Assembly: GCA_023055425.1 (NCBI GenBank)
Contig: JALGPY010000001.1
Location: 141,075,368-141,139,367, forward strand
DNA: 64,000 nt
Direction: 5' to 3'
From: Linanthus parryae
Lineage: Eukaryota > Streptophyta > Magnoliopsida > Ericales > Polemoniaceae
In this document: one piece after another, positions 10,845-22,653 of the stretch
Numbering within the stretch: the first letter of the stretch is position 1
How the letters are laid out: each line of letters begins with the position of its first letter
Made by a program: the position numbers and the translations under genes
Notes under the pieces: model-generated
What the model saw: only the letters and a program-made list of their open reading frames with translations
Told to the model about the DNA's origin: nothing
The model's database searches: none

Positions 10845-11102
10845 CTACCTCCGTTCTCTCTCTTTCTTCCATTTACTGTTCATATCACTATTCACTGGAT
10901 CGCATTGACTCAATAATTATGATAATAAATCGGTGAAATTTTTTGACATTTTTTGCATGGTGTGGTAGATAAACTTTTTCTCTACAACACCATGCAAAAA
11001 TTATCAAAAAAATACCTAATCTTGTTACTCAAATCATCGGGTCAAAGTGACTCAATTAGGAGTCAAAAAGTCCAATTAGGAAGAAAGAGAGAACGGAGGT
11101 AG
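10845..11102. mobile_element. Stowaway-like MITE (258 bp)
   Basis: The terminal inverted repeats begin CTACCTCCGTTCTCTCTCTT on the left and are mirrored by GAGAGAACGGAGGTAG on the right. The element is flanked by TA (10843-10844, 11103-11104). The CTNCCTCCGT terminus and TA duplication are those of Tc1/mariner-derived Stowaway MITEs. A second internal inverted repeat (TTGCATGGTGT / ACACCATGCAA) lies in the middle. It sits 38 bp upstream of the F-box start codon, in the presumed 5' untranslated region. Confidence 0.8.
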
Positions 11103-11104
11103 TA

Positions 11105-12719
11105 TCATTCTTTTTCGTCTTGTCTTGCTTGAAGTAGTGGTATCCATCATTACTCTGTTGCCTCGGAAAAGATTCTCTTGAAAAAGATTGATATTTTGGT
11201 TATTCGATGATCGCTTACGGTTTTAGTAAAAACAAACCCAACAAATAATATAAACTGAGGCGGCTTTCTAGTTATATTTTCAGGCCTAATTATATGGGTC
11301 AAAAAAGTGTATGAAGCTTACAAACATATAGCCAAAGCCCAATAGGAGAAATACTATTAATAAAACTAAACATAAACGACGACTTCCCTTCAAAAAATAA
11401 AAAATAAAATAAACGATGACAATTGGACCATCCGACCATATCGTAGAGTGGGTTGGCATTGCAGTCATTTATGTTTACCTAGTGGACTTTTCCTGATTTA
11501 TCGGCCCAAGGTCTTCAGAGTAGTTCTTAGGTGCTCATAGAGTAAATTCACGTGGTGCTCAATTTCATTCACATTTCAATATGTGTAGTAAAAATGGGGT
11601 GAGTGGGATAGAGAAAATAGTCAAGTAGGAATCTGATTTTTTTCCAGAAGTGGGCTCTCAATGACAACCACAAAAACCCCGATTGTTATATTCGGGTTTC
11701 TCATAAAGTTCTCCTAAACAGTGGAGGAGTGCACAAGAACCGATACACTTACGATATTAAGAAAAATCATATTGGTAGAAGTTATAAAATATTTCACTCT
11801 TATACACACAGAAAATAGTAGAAGATCCAACATACAAAATATGGCGACTACTAGATATTCACAAATTAAAAATACTCTTTCCCATAGCTTCTCAGTACGA
11901 GGTATATATGTTCCTTTATATGCGCAGTGGGATGAGGCCTAACGAAACACATCCTAGATATGGAGGTAACCATTTAGTTAGTTGTGCAATCTGCCTGGTT
12001 GTTGTGGTAACCGGTATGCCTGCTCTACTCGCTAAATAAGGAGCATACAAAAGCAAAATAACTAATCAGCAAAATAAGGCTTATGTTAAAGTAGCGGATC
12101 TAGAGGTAAAAACATAACTGAATCTTCGAAACAAATTAAAAAATTCCGTGGAGCGATTAGCCAAACATTCGAAAGATAAGAGCATTTTAGTCTATTTCTC
12201 CACCATTTTAAGGCTTACGAATCCGATCTACAAGTAAAAAATCTTCATCAAGCTAAGTTCTCGGCTGTTCGGAAATGCGCTTCATCGATTCAGGCACCTT
12301 CCTAGGAGGCTTCGGTGTGAGCCATCAAACAAGTGAACATGTGGCAAGTTCTAACATATTCCATTCAATCCGCCTAATTCCCATGTGGATCGGAAGCATC
12401 AGTTTCGTTACTTGACGTCGACGAACTTCTTAAGCATCCCCATAGCTCTCCTCCCTTATCTTACCGTTGCCACCCGAGCTCTTGCTAAGGCATGGGATCT
12501 CATGCTTTGACCGAACCTTATACAGACTAATCGATTACATATGATAGGCAAGGACATGATAATTCCCGAGCAATTATTCAATATTTTGAAATTGTGATTC
12601 TTCAATAGGTTTAAATGGGCTAATAACATAGAAAATCAGTTTAAATGCTCCTTGACATACCAAATTTCTCCACTTTTCAATGTGGTGTATATACAAGGAT
12701 TTACCATTTTTGAAGCAAA
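11105..12719. other. Unassigned sequence, no gene recognised
   Basis: This is upstream flank of the F-box pseudogene and beyond. No protein motif, terminal repeat or RNA gene is recognisable. Part of 11105-11200 may be the ancestral F-box promoter. Confidence 0.4.
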
Positions 12720-12877
12720 TCAGCCCATAAGTCCAGGTCTGACCCGACCCGATAAAATTTGACCCGGAACCAGAATCGGCCCACGAAGTTGAAGAACGGA
12801 CGGGCACAGAACCAACAGAACCGGAAACCAGCGAGTGTAGAACCACTACCCGTTGCAGACCCGCGATTAACATCCTA
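12720..12877 (-). mobile_element. hAT-like element remnant
   Basis: Read on the minus strand the segment begins TAGGATGTTAATCGCGGGTC and continues with CGGGT-rich words and GACCCGGACC-type repeats. This is the style of TAGGGNTGTNAAT..CGGG termini of plant hAT-like elements, and the MITE at 54790 is similar. No matching opposite terminus or duplication was found, so this may be one end only. Confidence 0.35.
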
Positions 12878-13210
12878 TTATATACATAGTTGATTAAAAC
12901 AAACAACAATAAAAAAATTTGGGTCGTTACACGGTGGGTTTGACGTCGGTTCCTTCTCCATCGATGGTCGAAGGATTGATCCGCGCTGAAAGATTCAGCA
13001 TGACAGAGGGATTCGAGAGTCTCAAATCACAAACTTAGAAATACAGGTTTAAAATATAACACATTACGAAAAGTGACCAGAAAATTAATTACAGAGAGAG
13101 AGAGAGTGAGGTTAGACGGGTGGTTATGAGTTGGAGATGATTAAGGAAAAAGTGAGAGAGAAGAAGAAGGCGTGATTAATTAGGGTGATGGAGAGAATGA
13201 GAGATTAGTA

Positions 13211-13731
13211 TCAGAACTAGGGGATTGTCCGTGCCCAAGGGCACTACCCAAAAAATACGTTTCATAATTGATTTTACTGGAGGAGAAGATGAAAATGACG
13301 TCCCCGGTAATCTATATTATAAAATAGCATGGTTTAACTAACTTATGATTTTGCAACCGTTAGATTTAATCAACCTCATCCACACCATTAGATCTCACCT
13401 ACTTAATACACCTCTATCTACTCACTCTCCTTGGACACCCCTAACTACCCAATCTCCTTGGACACCCCTAACTACCCACTCTCCTTGGACATCCCTAACT
13501 AATAAGAGATAACATTTTCTCAACTACATCCCTAACTAATTGGAGATAGGTTTTAGGTGATTCCCACGTCCATTATAATGCTCACCCCATGCTTGGAAGT
13601 TATTCTTTTTTTCACCACAATTTGTAAATATAATTTTTGGATAACACCTCTAAATTCATTTAAAAAAACACCTCTAAATTCAAAACTATCCAATTTAGGG
13701 ATAGTGTCCTCGGACACGGGCAATACTCTAG
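13211..13731 (+). mobile_element. Helitron-like non-autonomous element
   Basis: The sequence starts TC after an A (13210) and ends CTAG before a T (13732), the A^T insertion context of Helitrons. Ten bases before CTAG is a compact hairpin, GTGTCC-TC-GGACAC, as in Helitron 3' ends. Unusually, the left end also contains GTGCCC-AA-GGGCAC just inside a CTAG, so both ends look like inverted copies of the same terminus. About 35 bp at each end can be paired imperfectly. There is no coding potential. It could alternatively be an unclassified terminal-inverted-repeat MITE. Confidence 0.5.
13426..13501 (+). repeat. 27-bp tandem repeat, three copies
   Basis: TCTCCTTGGACACCCCTAAC plus a short CTACCC spacer begins at 13426, 13453 and 13480. 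The third copy is slightly shortened and has one change. It lies inside the Helitron-like element. Confidence 0.85.
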
Positions 13732-15199
13732 TTTTATATGATATTCATCAAGTCATGTTCTTACACAATTTTGATCATTACGTAAATTAATCCGAGAGAG
13801 AGGGTAAATTTTTAAGAAGTATGAGAATTTTTTGGCAGTTCACCCCATCTATATGAACTAGAAAAATAGTCATTAAAATAAACAAACCGATAATTATACT
13901 TTGATCTCTCTCGCATAGCTAGTTATATGCATAGAAAGTACTCCCAAAAATATGTTGGTTATCTAATTGCATTATGATAGTAGGCCTTCAACTACTTATA
14001 TCTCAATCCAAAAGACGCAAGCTGTTTCAAGGAAAGGTTGTAGAAACATATTTTATAAGAATTCAAACATAGGAAGGAATTCAAACATAAATGAGTGGTT
14101 CTCTATTTGACTGATTCTACAGAGTTGATGAAATCAACGGGAAAACTGCAGCAAGTATTCAATCTGCCAAACCAGTAGGAGGGAAGTCCATATTTTTCTA
14201 ACTAAATCTATAAATTGGAGTGAAATCACTCTTAATGTAAGAGGAAGTATATATGAATTATACCTGAATGGCATATCAAGGCCATGGTTGGTACCGGGAA
14301 GATGAATCTTCAATCTGGCGAACGGTTGGACTTGGAACCTGAATATAGGACCGTTCATCGAGTAATAATATATACCAAGTACCGAAAAACCTAAAATTTA
14401 TACAACAGAACTTTAAAAATGTAAGCCTTTTCAACCTGACATAGATGAATGTTGGAGGTGGAGGTACGCAAAAAACCTTTGGTATCCATGGCGGAGTGAG
14501 ATAACTGTCAACTAAATGTAACCAAAGTGCTCTGGAATCACAAATTAATCAATTGGAACACTCCATTTAGTACGGCAAACAGACAGAAACTTCGTGGAAA
14601 AAAAGACCAAATTGCCAACAGAGAAAAAAATGGAATATAGTCAGACAGAAAATATACTACAAATTCACCTTCTAGCTAGAGAAAGATTGTTGGCTAAAAT
14701 TGACGCAAAAAGATAAAGATCAAACCTTCTCTGGTGCTTTGTGCGTGAGAGAGAGGCAAGAGGAGAGCGATGGTCACCTGGATTGTCCTCGGAGAGAGAG
14801 GATAGAAGCAAAAGGTGAGGACCGCAACGAAAGTGTTTTGAATTTCAAATCTACACTGAGCATTTGGATAGGGATAGAAGTGTGAAGAGAAAGGTGTGAG
14901 ATGGATGGGGGGCACAGGAGGTGGAGCTAGTACAGTACTACTTCAGTTGATAGTTTGATACACTTTTCTCTTCTATTTTTTGGGGATAAGGAAGAGAATA
15001 AGCAAGAGAAAGAGTTGTTCACAATGTTTTTGTTTTTTGGAAGGTACATCCATCGTTTAGTAGGGTTTGCATAGATTTGGGATAGCTTATCCAATCAGTC
15101 CTGATTTTTTTATATAGATTAATCAAATATTCCAACTCCAAGAAGCTTGTTGCAATCTATATACAGATTGCAACAAGCAAGATGCGCATGATTTAAGCA
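13732..15199. other. Unassigned sequence with a perfect hairpin
   Basis: No gene is recognised with confidence. A minus-strand stretch at about 14255-14360 ends in CAG|GTATAATT, like an exon-intron border, but nothing else supports a gene. At 15146-15177 there is a 13-bp perfect inverted repeat (CTTGTTGCAATCT / AGATTGCAACAAG) with a 6-base loop. Confidence 0.4.
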
Positions 15200-15395
15200 T
15201 TGCAACATGGGGAAAAGTTTCGTCTAGTCCATATTATGAACATGCATGAAACCTTTAGCCACCAATCGTCTCTTAAAAGTAATTACATTATCATCCATGT
15301 TAGTTTTCAAAAAAACTTACTTGCACCCTATGGGTCATACCTTTTTAGGTGGTTCCACCAAATTCCATACTTTGTTGGTATTGGCTCATCTATAT
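15200..15395 (-). pseudogene. Copia RT N-terminal fragment
   Basis: The sequence is a diverged copy of 29060-29255 in Copia-1, the part encoding the beginning of reverse transcriptase (PIGCKWVFKKK and AKGF). Shared words on the plus strand include CCTTTAGCCACCAATCG, ACTTGCACCCTATGGG and CCATACTTTGTTGGTA. Frames are broken. It is cut off on the right where the Gypsy-type LTR begins at 15402. Confidence 0.65.
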
Positions 15396-15401
15396 TACGC
15401 A

Positions 15402-16904
15402 TGCTTGCGCAAGTATACGGTCAAGTAAGACAGTGGAGTATTTAGGACTCCAATTTATCGAACCCAAGGGAAGGTGCTTACTATCCTAAGTGTAACAACT
15501 AAATCTAATTTACTTAAGTAACCTGGTAAGAAAAGATTGTTGAATGGAGTGGTGTCAACTTCAACCAAGTGACTAGCAATTGTAAGTAAATATGGCAAAC
15601 GAAATGATTTGATTATATCAAGATGGAGAAAGCTAAGCAATTTATAGATCACCTAGGGTAGTTTTGACAATTCCGGATTACAAATTGTAACACGATAATT
15701 TGTAATTAACTAAGCTGGGTAATTGCACTGACAATTAACTTTCAGTCTCTTGTCGCTCTACGTATTGGTACCAACCTGTCCCTCTCAGGACACTCTGGTT
15801 ATCGACACGTTCTAGTAGGCTAATGATGATGTACGGCAACAATGTCCTCTTAGACCATCTTCCCACAAACACTCACTATATCCTATCGAATCTACCCTCT
15901 TCTAGCCATTCCTACTCAAATCACCTCTCGATCTCATTGAATTGGGAATGCACTTATATACTCATCCCAACTAGGGTAGAGTTGCTTTCACACACTCACT
16001 AGTTAACTAACAGATTCAGGTCATGACTCCTACTTTACTAGGGATTAAGCACAACATACAAATGATTAACTATCTATGATCATCATTAAGCTAGGTTTAG
16101 TTCTTGAATAAGAAATCGATGACGTTCATCACAAATCCTAACTCCAGTATGTCAGCAAGAGAGTTCAACGTTATTAAAACCAACGAAATCTCCTTCAATC
16201 ATAAACCCTAAAGTTCGAAAGTCATGAATCCGGAAAACATATCATCAAAACATAAACCGTAGGCTCTCCATAGATGCCTAGGTATGAGTTAGCTACTCAT
16301 AACTAAAGATAACATATTCAAATATTCCGTACAAGAAATAAAGGAAGAAATAAGATCAGACGCTAAAAGGATGATTATGGCGTTGATCGGGGCTTGTCTC
16401 CTTGCTTCTTGATGCTCCCAATGGCTTCTCCTTCGTTCTAATTGTTGTTCTTGAGTCTCTCCGTACGTTCTTTTGCTTCCTAGGTCGAAGTATAGAAGTC
16501 CAATTCTTGATATTTTCATTTTAGCCCCACAAATTTTGCGCGACTTCTCGCACATTTCGTGCGAAGTCCAACCATTTCATAGGAAATCATCTGCAGATTG
16601 CGTTCTTGAATCTTCAACTCATTGGTCCCCGAGCCTCTTTCCTTTTCCTTCCTTGCTTCCTAAGCTCATGTTCTTAATCAAAATCGCTCCTTAAGCCCTG
16701 TTTCCTGTCAAAGACAACAAACACTATACCCAAGCGATTAAATTCGACAAATAAAACATAAATAAACACATACGAGAATTAGGCATATGAAGGAACAAGT
16801 GATAATCATGCATGATACATCAACATTAGGATCCGAACTCTCCCAAAACCCTTTGAAATATGTGGTAAATTCTAAAGAAATATAGCTACTAAAAGGCGCT
16901 ATCA
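15402..16904 (-). repeat. Gypsy (Tat/Athila-type) LTR, minus strand
   Basis: Read on the minus strand the LTR starts TGATAGCGCC after a purine tract (TAAGTTTGGGGGAATT, 16905-16920) and ends near CTTGCGCAAGCA. GAGCAAAGAGTAAGTTTGGGGGAATT-style sequence just before TGATAG, and the ACTTGCG end, are hallmarks of LTRs of large plant Gypsy elements that I associate with the Tat/Athila group. The LTR at 36232-38318 shares both ends and an internal block (CCAAGCGATTA..). Only one LTR is present here. Confidence 0.55.
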
Positions 16905-17488
16905 AATTCCCCCAAACTTACTCTTTGCTTGTCTCGAGCAACGATGACGCTCAAACCCCCACACTTGAGACACTGCATACATACCACAACCAACAAATGC
17001 ATACCCCCACCGCTTGGCATACTTACTTCACGCTAGCCAACACGACTCACGACTCAATACACAAAGACACAACTATATAGCTACGTACATGATATGTACA
17101 ATGAAACTCAAGTATGTACAATGCAACAAAGTAAAGAAAATATTTTTCTCTTTTTAGTTAGTGATTGAGAATTCTCGAATAAACCGGCATGTCATAAGAC
17201 TCTCATATTCCCTTGGAGGTTCTATAACTTTGGTGATCGGTAGAACTTGCGACCAGTTTTGTCAGACAGAACGAGCATGAACACTTAATAAGTTGCTTCC
17301 GCACACTCATCAAACGTATCCCTAGCACCTACCATCCGAGCTATTTATCCACGGGTTAAACTTTTGACGACTTAGGATAGGTATGATAGGATATTTAGAA
17401 GCGCAATCCTAGACGTCATGATAAACCTCACTAAACCCGATTCTCACACTCCCTCACCAAAATCCAAGGAACCCCTCAGAATTTTAAC
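16905..17488 (-). other. 3' internal remnant of the Gypsy element
   Basis: This contains the polypurine tract (minus-strand sense) and non-coding 3' sequence. The AAACTTACTCTTTGCTTGTCTC block corresponds to AAACTTTGCTCGTCCCGAGC at 38331. No pol motif is visible. The stretch is cut by the Copia-2 LTR at 17489. Confidence 0.4.
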
Positions 17489-18889
17489 TCCAGGGTTTCT
17501 ACCACAGATACGCAGAAGAATAAACAATAATTAATCCGTTTCAAGACCCTCCAATGATCAAAAGTCTAGAATTCATAATGATAGTAAGGGATTAGTGTCA
17601 AAGTACCTTTTGGATCTCCTTTGATGACTTCACACGTGAAATAGTATTCACGTCTCTATGGCTAGTCCACTCCTAGGTTATAATCCGTATTTTCCAACAC
17701 CTTGTGCTAGCTAGGAACAGTGGAAGAAGAAGAAGAAGAAGATCACACAAGGTGCACCAAAGAGGGGCTTCTGCCCTCTTTGAGGCTGACGGGGTAGGGG
17801 CGGACCAAGGGGGCGTTCAGCCTCCTTTGGTTTTGCTCGCTCGACTTGCTTTTCTCTCCCACTCAATGTGTTATGAGCATTAGTTGTGGGAAGGGAGCTA
17901 GGAGTGTCCTTTATATAGTCCAACAACTCTTTGTAGACTCCATAAAAGCCCCTATCCTAATCATGTCTATACACGGACTAGTCCAACTTGCAAATTAGTC
18001 ATACTAAGTTTGCAAGTAGTTGTGTATTGATCTTTCTAATTAATTAATCATATTAATTACTTCCCAAGTCCGGTCTAATCCATGGGGAATGTGACCACAT
18101 AGGTTTCTACTTAGTTGGTAGTAACAACTACTAACATGGAGCGGCCTCTAGCAAGACATCCACGCTACCCAGCTAATAGAAATAGTCATCCGACAAGCCT
18201 TGTGCAAGTATTGTCTCATCCCTTTGTCTCTATATCCGGATTGGACACGAGACATACAAGTCACACTCGTATATCCAATCCATAATTTCTCGATCCTGGG
18301 AATAGTCTCATTCAAGCAGATAACATCAATATCCTATATTCAGGCAAGACATTCTATGAGCACCATCCCTAGTGGCCGTAGATATTTACTCCCGTTATGT
18401 GGGAGGGAAAAATTCTATCTACGTTACTATCATCTCTAAGCTTGCTTCCTTATTGTATCCGACTAACGCCTTTATTACTACCCAGTTACGGTGTTGCGTT
18501 TGATGATATCAAAACACAATAACCACAACTAGAGGATCTAGTTACTTCAAGTCTAAGGATGACAATACCGTTGTCACTACGAGAAGCACTTGTGACTTTA
18601 CATAATTTGTATGTAGCCTTCTCGTTATGGGTCAATCCAGTATGCTATTACTCCTAATGCATACCCATGTGTTGGATCATGATATCCACATATCAATCCA
18701 ACCCCACTAGTCTATAGTTTATCGTCCTGTTAATAAATGTAATTGACTAGGGATATTTAAGATAAACAACATAATTGCAATCTAAGGACTTCATTATAAT
18801 AAATATCTCCATAAATAATACAATGAATGTTTCTAGCCAAAAATACTATTCATACTAAAAACATTGCCTCTAGGGAATCTATTCCAACA
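17489..18889 (-). repeat. Copia-2 3' LTR
   Basis: On the minus strand it starts TGTTGGAATAGATTCCCTAG and runs to about 17489, aligning along its length with the LTRs of Copia-1 (23759-27742 and 33387-34828) though clearly diverged. The GA-rich and purine-rich blocks near 17718-17830 match those of the relative. The left end has lost its TG. The internal region of the element follows at 18890. Confidence 0.75.
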
Positions 18890-21243
18890 GTCTCTCACTT
18901 GCACTAGAGCCAATTTGGCGCATCCCGTATGCCCATAGACCTAGTGTACCCTTCATGCTTGCGCAAAACAAGATGCTTTGTAAGCGGATCTGACAGATTC
19001 TCATATGTAGGAATCTTGCATATCTTCACATATCCTCTATCGATGATATCTCGAATAAGATGGAACTTCCTGAGTACGTGTTTGGATTTCTGGTGTGACC
19101 AGGGTTCCTTTGAATGTGCGATCGCCCCAGTGTTTTCACAGTACAACTCTATTGGATCCACAATGCTAGGAACCACACCAAGATCAGTGATTAACTTCCT
19201 AATCCAAACAGCTTCCTTTGATGCGTCACTCGCAGCAATGTACTCAGCCTCAGTTGTAGAATCAGCAACCGTGTCTTGTTTGGAACTCTTCCAGCTCACA
19301 GCTCATCCATTCAGGCAATACACGAATCCCGACTGCGATCTGAAATCATCTCTATTGGTTTGGAAGCTTGCATCCGTGTAACCCCTTACACGCAACTCTT
19401 CCTTCCCTCCATAGATCAAGAATTCATACTTAGTTCTTCTCAAGTACTTTAGGATGTTCTTAACTGCTATCCAGTGACTTTCACCCGGATTAGGCTGATA
19501 TATGCTTGTCATTTCAATGCGTATGACACATATGCTCTAGTACATAACATGTCATACATGATGGATACTATGGACGAGGCATAGGTTATCATACTCATGT
19601 GTTTCTTCTCAATCTCGTTGGAAGGACAATCGCTCTTCGAAAGAGTGATTCCAAGCGACATGGGAAAGAATCCCTTCTTGGATTCTTGCATGTTGAACCA
19701 ATTCAACACCTTGTCTATGTATGTACTTTGACTTCGGCCTAGATGCTTCCTCGATCTATCCCTATAGATCTTGATACCAAGTATATAAGTCGTTTCCCCT
19801 AAGACCTTCATTGAGAAACACTTTCCTAGCCAATCTTTCACAAATTATAGCATATGAATGTCGTTTCTAACGAGTAGTATGTCATCCACATACAAGAACA
19901 GAAAAGCAACAGAGCTCCCACTAACCTTCTTGTACACACAAGATTCATCTTCGTTCTTGATGAAGTCAAACTCTTTGACTGCTTCATCAAAACGTCGATT
20001 CCAACTCCTAGAAGCTTGCTTTAATCCATAAATGGATAGTTGTAGTTTACAGGATTTGTTGCATGCTCTGAATTTACAAAACCCTCAGGTTGTTTATGTA
20101 CACATCCTCGAGGAGGTTTCCATACAGAAACGCTATTTTGACATCCATCCGCCAAATCTCGTAGTCGTAGTAAGCTGCAACAGCAAGTAGGATTCGGATG
20201 AATTTGGTCATTGCGACTGGTGAAAAGGCTTCATCTGTCTGAATCCTTTTTCCACCAATAGGTAATCACATTACCATCCATGTCGGTCTTCTTCTTGAAG
20301 ACCCACTTGCATCATATGGGGTGTGCCTCTTGGGGTGGTTCCACTAAATTTCATACTTGGTTGGTATACATGGATTCCATCTCCAAATCCATGGCTTTGC
20401 GCCACTTCTAAGAGTCAGCCTCTTTCATGGCTTCTCGATAGGTAGTAGGCTCATCATCTATGAGCAACGTGTCACCAGACTCAGTCACGAGAAGTCCATA
20501 CCTCTCTGGCTCCTGGGGCACTCTACTCGACCTACGAAGTTCTTGTGTTACTTGAACACGTTCCTCCGCAACATTTTGTGGCTCCATTTCATGTTCCATA
20601 GTAGGGTTAGTAGTTTATGGTTCTTGAATTTCTTAAATTTCTACAGTCCTCCCACTTGCTTCTTTAGAGACAAACTCTCTTTCTAGAAACACACCGCACC
20701 AAGCAACAAACACTTTGTTCTCAGTTGGACTGTAGAAGTAATATCCTTTAGTTTTCTTAGGGCATCCCACACACTTACACTTATCTGACTTAGACCCAAG
20801 TTTGTATGATTGTAAATATTTCATAGACATCACAGCCCCAAATCTTCATGAACGACATTGTGGGATGCCTCCCACTCCACATCTCATGTGGTGTCTTCAT
20901 GACCGATTGAGATGGAACACGGTTAATGGTGAAAGCTGCACACAATAGAGCGTAGCCCCAAATGGATAATGGAAGATCAGTTTGACACATCATAGATAGA
21001 ACCATGTCCAACAGTGTTCGATTCCTCCTCTTGGACACGCCATTCCATTGTGACGTTCTGGGTGGAGTGAGTTGGGATATTATCCCACACTCTCTAAGAT
21101 AGTCGTCAAACTATTGACTCAATTATTCTCCACCGATCCAATCGCAGAGCCTTGATACTTTTGAAAAGTTTCATCTCTACTTCATTCTTGAATTCTTTGA
21201 AATTTTCAAAGGATTTGAATTTGGCCTTCATAAGGTATACAAA
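18890..21243 (-). pseudogene. Copia-2 pol remnant (integrase, RT, RNase H)
   Basis: On the minus strand, Copia pol is read in pieces. The integrase C-terminal part (RRNRTLLDM, then the PHEMWSGR region) lies at about 21038-20790, the proline/glutamate-rich linker near 20600-20400, RT at about 20300-19500 and RNase H at 19299-18904 (DSTTEAEYIAA, DPLTK). Many frameshifts and stops break it. It is closely related to Copia-1 but older. Gag, protease and the integrase catalytic core are missing because the element is cut at 21243 by Copia-3 inserted in the opposite direction. The 5' remainder is not found in the window. Confidence 0.8.
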
Positions 21244-22653
21244 TATTGGAAATAGGCCCTAGAGGTAATCTATTTTTTGTCACATTTATGGATTTACGAT
21301 TCATTATGTTATCAATATGGATATATTTTAACATGTATGAAGTCTTTAGAATATAAGTGTTATATTCTTAAATATCCCTAGTCGATTATATTGATTAATA
21401 GGACAATCAACTATAGACTAGTATGGGCTGGGACTGATATGGAGATATCACGATCCAACACATGGGTATGCATGGCATACTGGATTGACCTATCTCCGAG
21501 AAGGCTGCATACAAGAAATGTGAAGTCACAAGTACTTCTCGTGGTGACAACGGTATTTTCATCCATAGACTTGAAGTCACTAGATCATCTAGTTGTGGAG
21601 TATTGTGTTTTTGGTAGCATCAAACGCTACATCGTGATTGTGTCGTAATAAAGACGCATATCGAACACTATAGGAAGCAAGATTAGATATCGTAGTGATG
21701 TAGATAGAATTTTTCCCTCCCACATAACTGGAGTAAATATCCTAGGCCACTCGAGGGATAGTGCTTATAGAATGTCTGGCCAAACTCAAATAAATCAATA
21801 TAGGATATTGATGTTATTTGCACGAATAAGGCTATTCCCAGGATTGAGGAACAATGGATTGGATATACGAGTGTGACTTGTATGTATCGTGTCCAATCTG
21901 GATATTGAGACAAAGGGATGAGACAATACTCTCACAAGGTTTTTCGGATGACTATTTCTATTAGTTGGCTAGAATAGATGTCTTGCGAGAGGCCGCTCCA
22001 TATTAGTAAATAGTTACTACCAACTAAGTAGAAACCTATGGCTTCACACGCCATATATGATTGAACTAGACTTGGGAATTAATTAATATGATTAATTAAT
22101 TAGAAGGATCAAATTGCAACAACTTGCTAACTTAGTAGGACAAATATGCAAGTTGGACTAATCCGAACTTGAGTAGGATTAGGAAAGGGCCTTTATGTAG
22201 TAACAAGGAGTTGTTGGACTATAAAAAGGATGCTCCTAGCTTCCTTCCCTACACGATTGCTCATAACAATACTTGAGTAGGACAGAAGCAAGGAGAGAGA
22301 GAAAGACAACACCCTAGAGGCCGAGCCCCCAGGGTGCGTCCCCCCCCCCTTTCCCGTCGGCCAAGGGAGGAAGGCCGAAGCCCTTCCTTTGGTCTCCGTT
22401 GCGTGATTTCTTCTCCCTCTTCCATTCATCCTAGATAGAACACGGTTTTTGGAGGATCTAGATCTCAATCCTAATTGTGGATGAACCGTAGAGACGTGAT
22501 ACATTTCGCGTTAGAAGTCATCGAAGGCGACCTACAAGGTACATAAACCGAATCTTTTATCATCGTCATGATTTCTCTTCCCGTGATCCTTGGAGGGTCT
22601 TGATCGAATAAATTTATTGTTATTCCGCTGCGTTTCCATGATCAAAACCTACA
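21244..22653 (+). repeat. Copia-3 5' LTR (plus strand)
   Basis: It starts TATTGGAAATAGGCCCTAGA (a decayed TGTTGGAA start) and ends GATCAAAACCTACA, matching the reverse complement of the Copia-1 LTR. The orientation is opposite to Copia-1 and Copia-2. It sits inside the integrase part of Copia-2. Confidence 0.78.

Noticed and set aside
12574..12909. 111-codon minus-strand frame rich in Ser and Gly
   Set aside because: Translation of the CCCGGTTCTGG-style hAT-like terminal region, not a protein domain.
14134..14358. Possible exon of a host gene on the minus strand
   Set aside because: Has a CAG|GTATAA border but no homology I recognise, and no convincing neighbouring exons.
18929..19381. 150-codon plus-strand frame
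   Set aside because: Shadow of the Copia-2 RNase H on the other strand.
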